DNA from: Rosenbergiella australiborealis
GTDB taxonomy: Bacteria; Pseudomonadota; Gammaproteobacteria; Enterobacterales; Enterobacteriaceae
Assembly (NCBI RefSeq): GCF_018494035.1
Contig: NZ_JABBFO010000009.1
Span: 62,001-126,000, forward strand
Direction of reading: 5' to 3'
DNA: 64,000 nt
Under the pieces are notes generated by a model, which was not told the origin of the DNA, did no database searches, and was given only the letters and a program-made list of their open reading frames with translations. A program made the position numbers and the translations under genes. Within the stretch, counting starts at the first letter, position 1. Each line of letters begins with the position of its first letter. Positions 19,373 to 28,639 of this stretch are shown piece by piece.

Positions 19373-20630
19373 AATCCCTTTTTCTCTCTTATCTTTACTA
19401 TTACTTTGTTTTAGTTCATTTACTGCACTTTCAGATAGAATAATGGGTAGAAACGCTTTTTTCCTAGCCATATCACTGATGATTTTTATCAGTTTAATAC
19501 AGAAGAAAAAAGTAACGATAAATAAAGAAAATAAACTCCTAACAATAGCCATAATATTGATGGGATTATCTCAGGGGATCTGGGCATTCTTTTATGGCCA
19601 TGAGGGTGACAACATTTTCTTAGCCAACGAAAACTATGGCATAGTTTCGCGATATCTACTAGTCATAGGCTTATCCCTGCTATTTATTAATAACCTGAAG
19701 AAAAATAAAATAATCAATATTAACAAAGAGTTATTAACAGCATTCTTTTTCGCTGGTTTTTTGTACATGTGCGCAGTAGGGCTGGTTTACTGTTATGAAA
19801 ACCCAGGAGAAAGACTTAGGATTAATAGTGCTGCAACCATAAGCGGATACATCATTACATTACAGGGCCTTTTCACCCTATACTTAGTCGATATATTAAA
19901 CAGTAAATTAAAAAAACTATTCTTACCTATAATTATAGCTGTTAGCTTAATTACACTTGCATTGACTGAAACGCGTTCCGCAATCCTTGTTTTCCCCGCT
20001 CTCGTCGTTCTCTATTTTTTAACCACAAGAGCCTATGCGAGAAAGAAAATACTGACGGTAGCACTACTATTTATTATCGCTGCACCTTTTGCTATAAAGA
20101 TTTTTTTCCCTTCAACCCTTGATAGGCTAAATAGTAGTTATACTGAAGTCGCAGATATTGGTGTTGATAACGATAGTTCGATTGGCGCACGTGTAAGTAT
20201 GTGGAAAGCAGGCATCTACGCTTTCGAGCAACACCCTATAGGTCAAAGTGCAGCAACCAGATACAAAGAGGTGTCTTATTACATCGATAAAGCAGAATCG
20301 GGAAATCCTGAAGCAAAAAGAAATTCCATCTACCATTTACATAGTGATTTAATTGAAAGTCTATCACTGCGTGGAATATTAGGTGGTTTTATCTATATTC
20401 TACTCATTATTTCAATTATCTACTCAGCGTTTAAACAAGGTATGCTAGTCGATAGCTTAATTTTGTTTTTACTTCCCATACTGTTATATGGTTCTGTCGA
20501 CACATTATTTATTGATAAACGATTTGTAATTGTTTTTGGTGCGCAATTACTGTTATATCAACTCTTTCCTCGTAAAGCATCCGGATTTCAAGAAGTTAAG
20601 ACTGTAACAGTAGCAAAAAAAGTGTCCTAG
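19356..20630 (+). CDS. O-antigen ligase family protein
   Basis: About 424 residues from ATG 19356 (GAAAGG upstream); an earlier in-frame ATG at 19269 lies inside the glycosyltransferase gene. It has roughly ten to twelve membrane segments and a large periplasmic loop (about 270-340). The Wzy_C/WaaL pattern is seen: TETRSAILVFPALVVLYFL, then GARVSMWKAGIYAFEQHPIG and YHLHSDLIESLSLRGILGG with the conserved His. It either ligates polysaccharide to lipid A-core or polymerises O-units. Only one transferase accompanies it. Confidence 0.82.
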   Translation: MTFLNKIPFSLLSLLLLCFSSFTALSDRIMGRNAFFLAISLMIFISLIQKKKVTINKENKLLTIAIILMGLSQGIWAFFYGHEGDNIFLANENYGIVSRYLLVIGLSLLFINNLKKNKIININKELLTAFFFAGFLYMCAVGLVYCYENPGERLRINSAATISGYIITLQGLFTLYLVDILNSKLKKLFLPIIIAVSLITLALTETRSAILVFPALVVLYFLTTRAYARKKILTVALLFIIAAPFAIKIFFPSTLDRLNSSYTEVADIGVDNDSSIGARVSMWKAGIYAFEQHPIGQSAATRYKEVSYYIDKAESGNPEAKRNSIYHLHSDLIESLSLRGILGGFIYILLIISIIYSAFKQGMLVDSLILFLLPILLYGSVDTLFIDKRFVIVFGAQLLLYQLFPRKASGFQEVKTVTVAKKVS

Positions 20631-20646
20631 ATGTCAAAATCATTCT

Positions 20647-20669
20647 CTTGCCCCGTCGTGCGGGGCAAG
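20647..20669. terminator. Stem-loop after the O-antigen ligase gene
   Basis: Perfect 8-bp GC-rich stem CTTGCCCC/GGGGCAAG with a 7-base loop, 17 bases after the ligase stop. No T-run follows. Confidence 0.45.
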
Positions 20670-20774
20670 GGTGCAGCACACAACAGTGAAAATATGGCTT
20701 TCGGTATCAATGAATATTTTCCATAGCGTCCCCTCTCTAAGGGTAAGATACACCATATTTGTTCAAGAGCTACC

Positions 20775-20966
20775 TTAAGCTGCCTGTATTGTGAAGGCAT
20801 TTTTTAAGAGCTTTTCAGCCTGTTGAGCATAGTCATCCGTAGAGTGTTCCCGCAAGGCTTCCAGCAGATACGGCAGAGTAATACTTTGCTTACGCTCAAG
20901 GAGTTCTAACACTGTTTGACCAATAGCTCCTTCTATCTGCATGGTATTGATAAAGTCATTGTTCAT
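20775..20966 (-). CDS. Small protein, YmgB/AriR-like
   Basis: 63 residues from ATG 20964-20966, preceded by GCGAGG; the frame extends further upstream without a ribosome site. It is all-helical in appearance, with IGQTVLELLERKQSITLPYLLEALREH and a second helix QQAEKLLKNAF. Length and hydrophobic spacing resemble the YmgB/AriR biofilm and acid-resistance regulators, which form Hha-like dimers. The resemblance is modest. It lies between the O-antigen ligase and phosphoethanolamine transferase genes. Confidence 0.4.
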   Translation of the reverse strand: MNNDFINTMQIEGAIGQTVLELLERKQSITLPYLLEALREHSTDDYAQQAEKLLKNAFTIQAA

Positions 20967-21033
20967 GCCTCGCTGCAGAACACGAATAAAAATAATAAAT
21001 TTTTGTAAAAAGAACCCGCAACCATTCATGGTA

Positions 21034-22509
21034 TTACTTTATGAGGACAGACTCAGAGAGCTGTTGATAATTAACCTTTTCCTTCCCATTAAAAACCTTA
21101 ATCTCGCTTGGACGTATATCAGCGATACGCAAAGGTATAATTTGACGCGAGGTGATACCGGCCAATGTTGCAAAGATATTTGGGAACTGATAAGCACTGA
21201 CCGGGGTATCAATCGTTTTATGTACGGTCGCGGTATCCGTAATAATAAAGAACGGTACATGATAGTTCTGCTTCTCATCGCCACCATGTCTGACCGGACG
21301 ACGGCCGCTATCTACAGTCATACCATGATCAGAAAAATAGGTTAAGACGAAAGGAGACTGTGCATCCTTGGCATAATCGTACACTTTATGAACAAACTCA
21401 TCGAGTTTATTAATGGATGCTAGATAGCAATTTATCTCTTGTTTATCAGACACCGTAAAACGTTGTGGGTATCCAATCACTCGCTCACAAGTATCCGGAT
21501 GAGAGCCGATCATATGAATAAAAATGACTTTTTTTTGCTCTTTACTCAAAATATCGGGTAAGAATTTTAGCATGGTAAAATCATCAATTAACGCCGAATT
21601 ATAATCCCCCCTTTTTAAGAAAATTCTATGCTTGGCGCGCATAGCAATCACCGTTGCAGGAGTATCATACTCTCCGACAAATCCCTGATTAGAAATCCAA
21701 TAAGTGTCGTAACCAGCTCTGTTGGCCAGAGTGACGACATTATTATTAAAGGTTACTTGATCACCATCACTCAGCGCTAACGTACGAGGTAGGGAGAGAA
21801 AGGTATTAGGGGCGGTTGAAATATAATTCTCTAAAAAAAATCCCGGTGCTGTTTTCAACCACGGTGTATTGTTATGGGGGTAATTATAAAGCGATAGATA
21901 ATTTGCGGCGACACTCTCACCAATAATAATAATAATGTTTTTATAGCGAGGATGACTGGAAACATCAGTAAACGTATCAGGAATCAATGCCTCATCCTTA
22001 AGTAACGTTAAATCTTTTTTTGACTGAATAATATAGCCCACGAAATTTTTTATCATGCGCTTAGGATAAGAATTAATAGCTAAAGAAAAAAATAAAACAC
22101 CAAGAACTAATAAAATTTTTCTTCTTAGTTTATACACGGGAAGCGTAATGTAATAGTATAATGCTGCCCAACTTATGAATAATAATAGTAATGGTAGCCC
22201 CAAAATCCCCTTTAAAAATTCTTTAGTTTCATGGTAGTCAGTTTCAATCGCCGAAATCACGAAGCCATAGTTCATACGGCCGAATTGAATGCCTATTGGT
22301 ATATAAAAAGATAATAAAAACAGAATAATAGCAAGAACACATTGTAATAACCTAGAAATCCTTGCTAGCTGTAAAAGTGTTAGCGTCAAAAAACAGTTCC
22401 AGACATTATTGTAGCCTAGAGAAACAGGTATCATTACGCTAATAAATAATAAGACAAATAGCGTAACATACGTGCCATTAATTAACTTATTTTTAATAAA
22501 TTCAAGCAT
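21034..22509 (-). CDS. Phosphoethanolamine transferase (sulfatase-like)
   Basis: A 491-residue inner-membrane enzyme that modifies lipid A, core or another glycan with phosphoethanolamine. Four to five N-terminal membrane segments (about residues 1-165) precede a periplasmic alkaline-phosphatase-fold domain. Its metal and nucleophile motifs are IIIIIGESVAANYLSLYNY (near 197; Ser where EptA has Thr, as in the YhbX/OpgE/CptA branch), TAPNTFLSLPRTLAL, IHMIGSHPDTCERV and YFSDHGMTVD with a final RHGGDEKQNYHVPFFI. The nearby ligase supports a surface-glycan target. Confidence 0.82.
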   Translation of the reverse strand: MLEFIKNKLINGTYVTLFVLLFISVMIPVSLGYNNVWNCFLTLTLLQLARISRLLQCVLAIILFLLSFYIPIGIQFGRMNYGFVISAIETDYHETKEFLKGILGLPLLLLFISWAALYYYITLPVYKLRRKILLVLGVLFFSLAINSYPKRMIKNFVGYIIQSKKDLTLLKDEALIPDTFTDVSSHPRYKNIIIIIGESVAANYLSLYNYPHNNTPWLKTAPGFFLENYISTAPNTFLSLPRTLALSDGDQVTFNNNVVTLANRAGYDTYWISNQGFVGEYDTPATVIAMRAKHRIFLKRGDYNSALIDDFTMLKFLPDILSKEQKKVIFIHMIGSHPDTCERVIGYPQRFTVSDKQEINCYLASINKLDEFVHKVYDYAKDAQSPFVLTYFSDHGMTVDSGRRPVRHGGDEKQNYHVPFFIITDTATVHKTIDTPVSAYQFPNIFATLAGITSRQIIPLRIADIRPSEIKVFNGKEKVNYQQLSESVLIK

Positions 22510-23176
22510 AGAATAGCTCTAAATTGCTAACTCTATAATATAAGCGGAACGCCATCAACCTCTAAAACCTTATATTAAATATAATCAACTATTTTATTCA
22601 TTAAGATTAATTAACACCATTAACTTATTAATATTAATGACCTTATTAAATCATAAATAAAAATTATAGGTTTCATTCTGGTAGAATATCGAATAGAGTC
22701 AGTGAGATAACAATGCAATAAAAGATAAAGTGGTTATTATGCAATACTTGTTAGATGGCGTAACAAAAATCACTGATTTACATAGAAATTATTTCAATAA
22801 CTATAATGTCTATTTGTGCACGTTATTGTAATAAAGAAAGTACACGTAACGGTTCGTTTTCAAAAATCAATAATAATTAAATCATGTTTCTTATATTTTA
22901 TATCCTTAGCGATACAGCATCCATAATAAGAAGTTAACATTGAAGAAATAAAAAAAGTCGTCAAGAGTAAATTGCAGAAACAACGCTATACAAGATTAAA
23001 CAATTATTGTCGAAAATTGCTGGATATACTGTGAGCGCTTTAGCCGTATGATTCGTACTCAGAACCATCATTACAACCGTAATACCTGATGCCAATCATT
23101 AATAAAATTATTTAATATCAGTTAGATGCATTACAAAACACACGACTTAGCGCGTTAAACAATAGGAGTTTGTGCC
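22510..23176. other. Long AT-rich region without a clear gene
   Basis: 667 bases of AT-rich sequence between the phosphoethanolamine transferase gene and a small secreted-peptide gene. The only in-frame start worth noting is a 27-codon frame from ATG 22739, which has no good ribosome site. No repeat or RNA gene was recognised. It probably contains promoters for both flanking genes and is a candidate H-NS target. Confidence 0.4.
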
Positions 23177-23362
23177 ATGAAAAAAAAGTCTTACTCTGCG
23201 TTGCTACTGTTATTCATCTCCTTTGCCTCATTAGCTCAACCCAACGCATCAGGATTTCGTCATGCGGATCACTCAACACATCAATATCAGAGTAACTATG
23301 CCGATACGGCGGAATCCCCTGACGAGTTTTTCCGCAGTGCTGTACGTGAATTGAAACCTTAA
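23177..23362 (+). CDS. Small secreted peptide of unknown function
   Basis: 61 residues with a clear signal peptide (about 1-20: MKKK, hydrophobic ALLLLFISFASLA, cleavage before QPNAS). It has a good ribosome site (AGGAG, 23165-23169). The mature part is about 41 residues, rich in His, Ser and Asp (RHADHSTHQYQS), has no cysteine and ends acidic. I do not recognise the family; histidines could bind metal. It is followed by a strong stem-loop. Confidence 0.6.
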   Translation: MKKKSYSALLLLFISFASLAQPNASGFRHADHSTHQYQSNYADTAESPDEFFRSAVRELKP

Positions 23363-23370
23363 TTTTCGAG

Positions 23371-23403
23371 ATAACGAGGCTTTTTATCTACTCGCCTCGT
23401 TAT
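23371..23403. terminator. Stem-loop between the small secreted peptide and ppk2 genes
   Basis: Perfect 10-bp stem ATAACGAGGC/GCCTCGTTAT with a 13-base loop, placed between two convergent stop codons. It could end either transcript, though T-runs are short. Confidence 0.55.
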
Positions 23404-23410
23404 TCCCTGC

Positions 23411-24331
23411 CTAGTAGTGCTCCGGGATTATCATATGTGGCGGAACTTGGGTGCGGATATAATCCGGTTTATGTTCACGAGCAGGGAGAGTAACCGTCGG
23501 TAACTCAACACTTTCATAGGGGATCTGCGTCAATAAATGACGAATACAATTTAATCGAGCTTTCTTTTTATCGACACCTTGTACCACCCACCAAGGGGCT
23601 TCTGGAAAATGAGTACGCTCTAACATGTCTTCTTTCGCCTGCGTATAATCTTCCCACAGACGCCGGCTCTCTAAATCCATTGGACTCAACTTCCATTGTT
23701 TCAGCGGATCATTAATTCTGCTAAGAAAGCGAATTTCTTGTTCCTCATCAGTAATTGAGAACCAATATTTAATAATCTTTATGCCGCTACGACTGAGCAT
23801 TTTTTCAAACTCGGGGACGCTGCGATAGAACTCTTCCAGCTCTTTGTCGGTACAAAAGCCCATGACCCGCTCAACCCCCGCTCGGTTATACCAACTCCGA
23901 TCAAATAGTACCATTTCACCGGCGGCGGGTAGATGAGAAATATAGCGCTGGAAATACCACTGAGTCTTCTCACGGTCACTCGGTGCCGGAAGGGCAGCCA
24001 CCCGACAGACCCGTGGATTTAAGCGTTGGGTTATACGCTTAATTACACCACCTTTCCCCGCAGCATCACGTCCTTCAAAAAGAATAATCAGTCGATAACC
24101 GGTACGTTGAACCCATTCTTGTAACTTTACCAACTCGCCTTGTAGACGCAAAAGTTCCCGAAAATATTCACGGCGCCACTGTTTTTCAGCCGTCGTCGCG
24201 GGGGATGCCCCAGCCTCTAACCGGAGATCATCAAGCTCTATCTCTAGCTCTTCGTCATAACTATCGTAAAATTCTTGTAGTAAACGCGCATTGAATTTTA
24301 CCGATGTATTAAAATGGTCATGTAATGACAT
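23411..24331 (-). CDS. ppk2: Polyphosphate kinase 2 family protein
   Basis: About 306 residues from ATG 24331 (AAGGGG ribosome site upstream). PPK2 transfers phosphate between polyphosphate and nucleotides. It has Walker A LFEGRDAAGKGG (near 92), Walker B LFDRSWYNRAGVERVMGF, and the lid region with SRINDPLKQWKLSPMDLESR. The single-domain size matches class I PPK2 (mainly ADP or GDP phosphorylation), but class cannot be fixed by eye. It begins 8 bases after the PiT stop, so phosphate import and polyphosphate metabolism are cotranscribed. Confidence 0.9.
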   Translation of the reverse strand: MSLHDHFNTSVKFNARLLQEFYDSYDEELEIELDDLRLEAGASPATTAEKQWRREYFRELLRLQGELVKLQEWVQRTGYRLIILFEGRDAAGKGGVIKRITQRLNPRVCRVAALPAPSDREKTQWYFQRYISHLPAAGEMVLFDRSWYNRAGVERVMGFCTDKELEEFYRSVPEFEKMLSRSGIKIIKYWFSITDEEQEIRFLSRINDPLKQWKLSPMDLESRRLWEDYTQAKEDMLERTHFPEAPWWVVQGVDKKKARLNCIRHLLTQIPYESVELPTVTLPAREHKPDYIRTQVPPHMIIPEHY

Positions 24332-24339
24332 AGTGCCCC

Positions 24340-25950
24340 TTAACAATGGGAAAAGAGAGTAAAAAGAAGTGCAGAAAGTAAGATCGAGGCAGGAAGGGTT
24401 AATACCCAAGCCATGATCATATTGCGTAGCGTTGTTTTTTGAAGCCCACCCCCATTCGCTGCCATCGTTCCTGCTACACCCGATGAGAGGACGTGTGTGG
24501 TTGAGACAGGAAGGCCAAATAGATCCGCCGCGCCAATCGTCGCCATCGCAATAGCTTCAGCGCTCGCTCCCTGTGCATAGGTAAGGTGAGTTTTACCGAT
24601 CCGCTCACCGACGGTGACTACAATGCGTTTCCATCCAACCATAGTGCCTAAACCGAGGGCAAGGGCGACGACGATTTTGACCCACATAGGAATAAAACGA
24701 GTGGCGTGATCTAACTCCGTTTTCATGGCGGCAAGATTAGGCTTTATGCTGGCCGATAAATCGCTATGTGTGCGTTTAAATGCACTGATCGCCTCGGATG
24801 CCAAATACATGTCATTCCTAACGTTAGGCACTAAATGGGCGGGGATTTTATCCATCGTGCCATACAGTGTGAGTTCACGACTAATCTCCATCAATACTGT
24901 ACCGAGTGCCGGTAAGACTTGTTGTGTATGTGCTGCAGAGGGTATACGGATAAAGGTTTTTAACTGATCTCTTGCTAAAGCAGGCGCTAAAATAGGAGCA
25001 TTGCTTGGAATAAGTTGCTGTCCGGTCACTTGTGCTAATGCCGCTACCCGTGGAACTTCGTTAATAGGCATAGATCGATTCAGGGAGTAGGCAATCGGCA
25101 TCGTACCGACCAGAATTAACATAATTAAGCCCATCCCTTTTTGTCCATCGTTAGAACCGTGGGCAAAAGAGACACCTGAACAAGTTATAATCAATAAACT
25201 ACGGACCCACAAAGGTGGGGCGCTATTTGCAGATGGGGCACGGAACAGTTTTGGATTTTGTACTGTGCGTTTAAGTAATAACAGAAGAAACGCCGACAGG
25301 AAAAATCCCACCAGCGGTGAGACAAGTAATGCGGTAAATACACTTGAAACCTGTACCCAATTTACGCCACTCCAGCCATTCTGTCCTGCTTGAATAGCAT
25401 ACGCGACACCAACACCAATGATTGAGCCAATCATGGTATGGGACGATGAAGAGGGTAATCCGAAATACCATGTTCCTAAGTTCCAAATAATTGCCGAACA
25501 AAGTAAAGCGAATATCATCGCAAATCCATGACCGGAACTGGCTTGTAAAATAAGATCGACGGGCAACAAAGAGATAATCCCAAAAGCCACCATCCCACTA
25601 GAAAGCAGTACTCCGGCAAAGTTACATAACCCCGACCACACTACCGCAATAGTCGGTGACATAGAACGGGTATAAATAACGGTCGCCACCGCGTTCGCGG
25701 TATCGTGAAAACCATTAACGAATTCAAAACCAAGTGCAATAACCAATGCTAAACCGAGCAAACTAAAAGAGAGAAAACTGGTAAAACGATCGCCAGAAAG
25801 CGCCACATCTTGGAAAACATTAATCCCGGCAAAAATAACGCCGCCAATAGCCAATAAACAGACAATGAGTAGTGTGCGAGGACTTTTCGAGGTATTTGTA
25901 ATCGGTGAAGCGGTAGGCGATGAGACTACGCTGGCAGTATGTTGACTCAT
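24340..25950 (-). CDS. Inorganic phosphate transporter, PiT family
   Basis: A 536-residue inner-membrane phosphate permease, longer than E. coli PitA (499) because of a Ser/Thr-rich N-terminal extension of about 25 residues. The duplicated PiT signature is present: GFEFVNGFHDTANAVATVIYTRSM and later SFAHGSNDGQKGMGLIMLI, with GLPSSSSHTMIGSIIG and GLPVSTTHVLSSGVAGTM. A soluble central loop (about 290-400) is expected. It is first in the operon with ppk2. A weak Pho-box-like element lies about 45 bases before its start codon. Confidence 0.9.
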   Translation of the reverse strand: MSQHTASVVSSPTASPITNTSKSPRTLLIVCLLAIGGVIFAGINVFQDVALSGDRFTSFLSFSLLGLALVIALGFEFVNGFHDTANAVATVIYTRSMSPTIAVVWSGLCNFAGVLLSSGMVAFGIISLLPVDLILQASSGHGFAMIFALLCSAIIWNLGTWYFGLPSSSSHTMIGSIIGVGVAYAIQAGQNGWSGVNWVQVSSVFTALLVSPLVGFFLSAFLLLLLKRTVQNPKLFRAPSANSAPPLWVRSLLIITCSGVSFAHGSNDGQKGMGLIMLILVGTMPIAYSLNRSMPINEVPRVAALAQVTGQQLIPSNAPILAPALARDQLKTFIRIPSAAHTQQVLPALGTVLMEISRELTLYGTMDKIPAHLVPNVRNDMYLASEAISAFKRTHSDLSASIKPNLAAMKTELDHATRFIPMWVKIVVALALGLGTMVGWKRIVVTVGERIGKTHLTYAQGASAEAIAMATIGAADLFGLPVSTTHVLSSGVAGTMAANGGGLQKTTLRNMIMAWVLTLPASILLSALLFTLFSHC

Positions 25951-25996
25951 AGGTCATTTCTCAGTAATAAACTTACCCCCATCGTAAAAAAAAATG

Positions 25997-26014
25997 GTGA
26001 AGTAAATATGACAA
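25997..26014 (-). promoter_or_regulatory. Possible Pho box facing the PiT gene
   Basis: On the minus strand TTGTCAT-ATTT-ACTTCAC. The first 7-mer differs from the PhoB half-site CTGTCAT at one base; the second is poorer. It lies about 45 bases upstream of the PiT start. Confidence 0.35.
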
Positions 26015-26025
26015 CCCTGAATATT

Positions 26026-26043
26026 CTGTCATCACGGTGTCAT
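26026..26043 (+). promoter_or_regulatory. Pho box facing the zntB-like gene
   Basis: CTGTCAT-CACG-GTGTCAT: two 7-base direct repeats with 4-base spacing, one mismatch in the second. This is the PhoB half-site arrangement. It is about 50 bases before the transporter start. Confidence 0.5.
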
Positions 26044-26093
26044 GTTTTATCGCTAGGTTAATCGCCATTCGACAACATTAAGAGCCTGTCTGT

Positions 26094-27104
26094 GTGCCGT
26101 TAACTCATTTCTCACACCCCATTAATTTTTTTAACGAAGTTTCAGGTTTGATTCACGGCTACCTTTTTCTCCCTAAGCAGAGCCCTATTCGTTTATCGGC
26201 AGAGCAGTTGGTGGCTTACTATCAAGGCAAGCGGTGTGAAGATGGGTTTATTTGGTTACACACTAATTTGCATCACGCTGCGGCTGGCCGTTGGCTACGC
26301 CAGTACTTCCTACCTGATGATTATTTTTTAGATGAAATTGCCGCCACCTCACCGCGTACTCGCCTATCTTTGCAAGGTAATGCTCTTTTTGCGGTACTTA
26401 ATGAAGTGACTACCACCGAGGCAGTAAGCCGTAATACTACCTTATGGGCCTGGTGTTGCTCGGATATGATTATTACTGCGCGTTTTACGCCCATTAAGAT
26501 GGTCGAAGAGTTAGTGGCTGGACTCACGCCGTTAGCGTTGTCGCAACCTGAACATCTCCTCTTATGGCTTCTTTCAAATCAAGAAGATAATGTCGAAATG
26601 ATTATTCGCGATACTAGTCGACAAGTGCTCGATATTGAAGAACGGCTCTTTGACCGCTCCTTGCGACATAACCGAACCGTTCTGAGTAAAATTCGCCGAA
26701 AACTATTAAGAATTCAAAGTCTATTAGTGCCTGAACCCGCGGCGTTGTTCCGACTGCTTAATCGTCCACCTCAATGGCTCGCCCCTGAGAGCGTCCGTGA
26801 ACTTCGAGAATTTACTGAGGAATTCATTTTGGGGCTCAACGATATGGGAAACTTATTGGAACGTATTAGGCTACTACAAGAAGAAGCCAGCATGCAGGCA
26901 GTCGAAGAAAATAACCGTACTCTCTATTGGTTAACCGTCGTCACCGTAATGGCTCTCCCCATTAATATCATTGCAGGGTTATTTGGTATGAATGTTGGGG
27001 GATTACCTTTTTCTAACGATCCGCATGGATTTTGGCATCTGCTTGCCTGCGTTATCTTTTTTACTCTATTACTGATCGTGCTCATTTACCGACGTACCCG
27101 GTAA
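26094..27104 (+). CDS. zntB: CorA/ZntB family metal ion transporter
   Basis: 336 residues starting at GTG 26094. A large cytoplasmic domain (about 1-275), including RTRLSLQGNALFAVLNEV and a long helix region, precedes two C-terminal membrane segments (MALPINIIAGLFGMNVGGLP, HLLACVIFFTLLLIVLIY). These flank the GMN motif that defines CorA proteins. The short positive tail is typical. ZntB moves zinc in relatives; magnesium cannot be excluded. It is divergent from the PiT-ppk2 operon. Confidence 0.82.
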   Translation: MPLTHFSHPINFFNEVSGLIHGYLFLPKQSPIRLSAEQLVAYYQGKRCEDGFIWLHTNLHHAAAGRWLRQYFLPDDYFLDEIAATSPRTRLSLQGNALFAVLNEVTTTEAVSRNTTLWAWCCSDMIITARFTPIKMVEELVAGLTPLALSQPEHLLLWLLSNQEDNVEMIIRDTSRQVLDIEERLFDRSLRHNRTVLSKIRRKLLRIQSLLVPEPAALFRLLNRPPQWLAPESVRELREFTEEFILGLNDMGNLLERIRLLQEEASMQAVEENNRTLYWLTVVTVMALPINIIAGLFGMNVGGLPFSNDPHGFWHLLACVIFFTLLLIVLIYRRTR

Positions 27105-27314
27105 TCTACTCGCACTTTTTCTCTATAAATAGCTTAGCGATAAAGCGACTTCCTCATAATCATTGGCCAAACTTTGTTTCTCTCCTAACACACAGGCCGC
27201 TGAATCAAGCGGTAAACGATTCTATACTGAGTGTTCACATCATTATTATGAGCATTATTGATGGCCTTTAAGGGGGTTTGATTAGAAAATAGTAATTATT
27301 TACCTTCTAAAGAG

Positions 27315-28550
27315 ATGCCTATGTCCCGTAAAAAACCAATAACGCCTTATAAGGCGATGTTTGCCGCGGTGAGTGGTTACGCGATGGATGGATTCGATTT
27401 ATTGATCCTAGGATTCATGTTACCGGCCATAAGCCTGAGCTTATCTCTCACTCCAGCCCAAAGTGGTGCGCTGGTAACTTGGACACTAATAGGAGCAGTG
27501 ATAGGGGGTATCCTTTTTGGTTATCTTAGTGATCGCTATGGGCGCGTCAAAATGTTGACCGTCACCATTCTTGTATTTGCCATATTTACTGGACTGTGTG
27601 CCCTCGCACAAGGCTATTGGGATTTATTGACTTACCGAACCTTGGCAGGCGTTGGCTTAGGGGGAGAGTTTGGGATAGGTATGGCCTTGATTGCGGAAAC
27701 ATGGCCGACACATAAACGGAATCGTGCCTCAGCGTGGGTCGGCTTGGGTTGGCAGCTAGGGGTACTCCTCGCGGCTGTCATCACTCCCCTCCTTCTTCCT
27801 ATAATTGGTTGGCGTGGCGTCTTCTTGGTCGGTTTACTGCCAGCACTCCTCTCGTTTTTTATCCGGCATGGGTTGGATGAATCACAGACCTATCAACTGG
27901 CACAGAAAAAAAAGGCTCAGCGCGGGCTACGAAAAAGTCTTGCTATGCTCTGTCAGAATAAAGCGATGACTAAAGCAAGTTTAGGGATTTTTATTCTTTG
28001 TTCAGTACAAAATTTTGGTTATTACGGGCTGATGATCTGGATGCCAACCTATTTATCGCAACAGTTTGGATTCTCGTTAACAAAATCGGGATTATGGACA
28101 GGTGTTACGGTTCTCGGCATGATGATAGGAATCACCTTATTTGGGGTACTTGCTGATCGTTTCGCTCGGTGGAAAGTTTTTATTGTTTATCAAGTCGGCG
28201 CATTACTCATGGTGATTATCTATGCCCAATTAAAAGATCCTGTTTGGATGTTAGTTGGTGGCGCCATCATGGGGATGTTTGTGAATGGAATGGTTGGTGG
28301 CTATGGCGCCCTTATTTCAGATACCTATCCCTTAGAGGTCCGTGCTATTGCTCAAAATGTCCTGTTTAATTTAGGCCGAGGTGTAGGCGGTTTTGGCCCC
28401 GTAGTCATCGGATTTTTAGCCAGTCAAGGGTCGTTTGTCATCGCAATTAGTTTGCTGGCCATCCTCTACTTATTAGATGTGGTTGCAACTATTTTTTTAT
28501 TACCAAAAAACACAGATCGTGAAGGTGACAATTTAGGTGCAATAGGCTAA
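27315..28550 (+). CDS. MFS transporter, aromatic acid/metabolite:H+ symporter type
   Basis: A 12-segment permease of up to 411 residues; an ATG at 27321 has a better-spaced ribosome site (AAAGAG) than the one at 27315. AAHS/MHS features: GYAMDGFDLLILGFML in segment 1, the motif A loop GYLSDRYGRVKML, TLAGVGLGGEFGIGMALIAETWP between segments 4 and 5, a second motif A-like loop GVLADRFARWKVF, and a charged central loop. Relatives carry benzoate-type acids, sialic acid or shikimate. It stands alone, so the substrate is open; a plant phenolic is plausible given padC nearby. Confidence 0.82.
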   Translation: MPMSRKKPITPYKAMFAAVSGYAMDGFDLLILGFMLPAISLSLSLTPAQSGALVTWTLIGAVIGGILFGYLSDRYGRVKMLTVTILVFAIFTGLCALAQGYWDLLTYRTLAGVGLGGEFGIGMALIAETWPTHKRNRASAWVGLGWQLGVLLAAVITPLLLPIIGWRGVFLVGLLPALLSFFIRHGLDESQTYQLAQKKKAQRGLRKSLAMLCQNKAMTKASLGIFILCSVQNFGYYGLMIWMPTYLSQQFGFSLTKSGLWTGVTVLGMMIGITLFGVLADRFARWKVFIVYQVGALLMVIIYAQLKDPVWMLVGGAIMGMFVNGMVGGYGALISDTYPLEVRAIAQNVLFNLGRGVGGFGPVVIGFLASQGSFVIAISLLAILYLLDVVATIFLLPKNTDREGDNLGAIG

Positions 28551-28639
28551 TGACCCATACCAGGGAATACATTGCGCTATTCCCTCACTGATTATGGCTA
28601 TCTGCTTACAATTAAGAATCGTTCGATTAATTAAATAAC

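Noticed and set aside
22739-22822. 27-codon frame in the AT-rich gap
   Set aside because: No good ribosome site and no family features.
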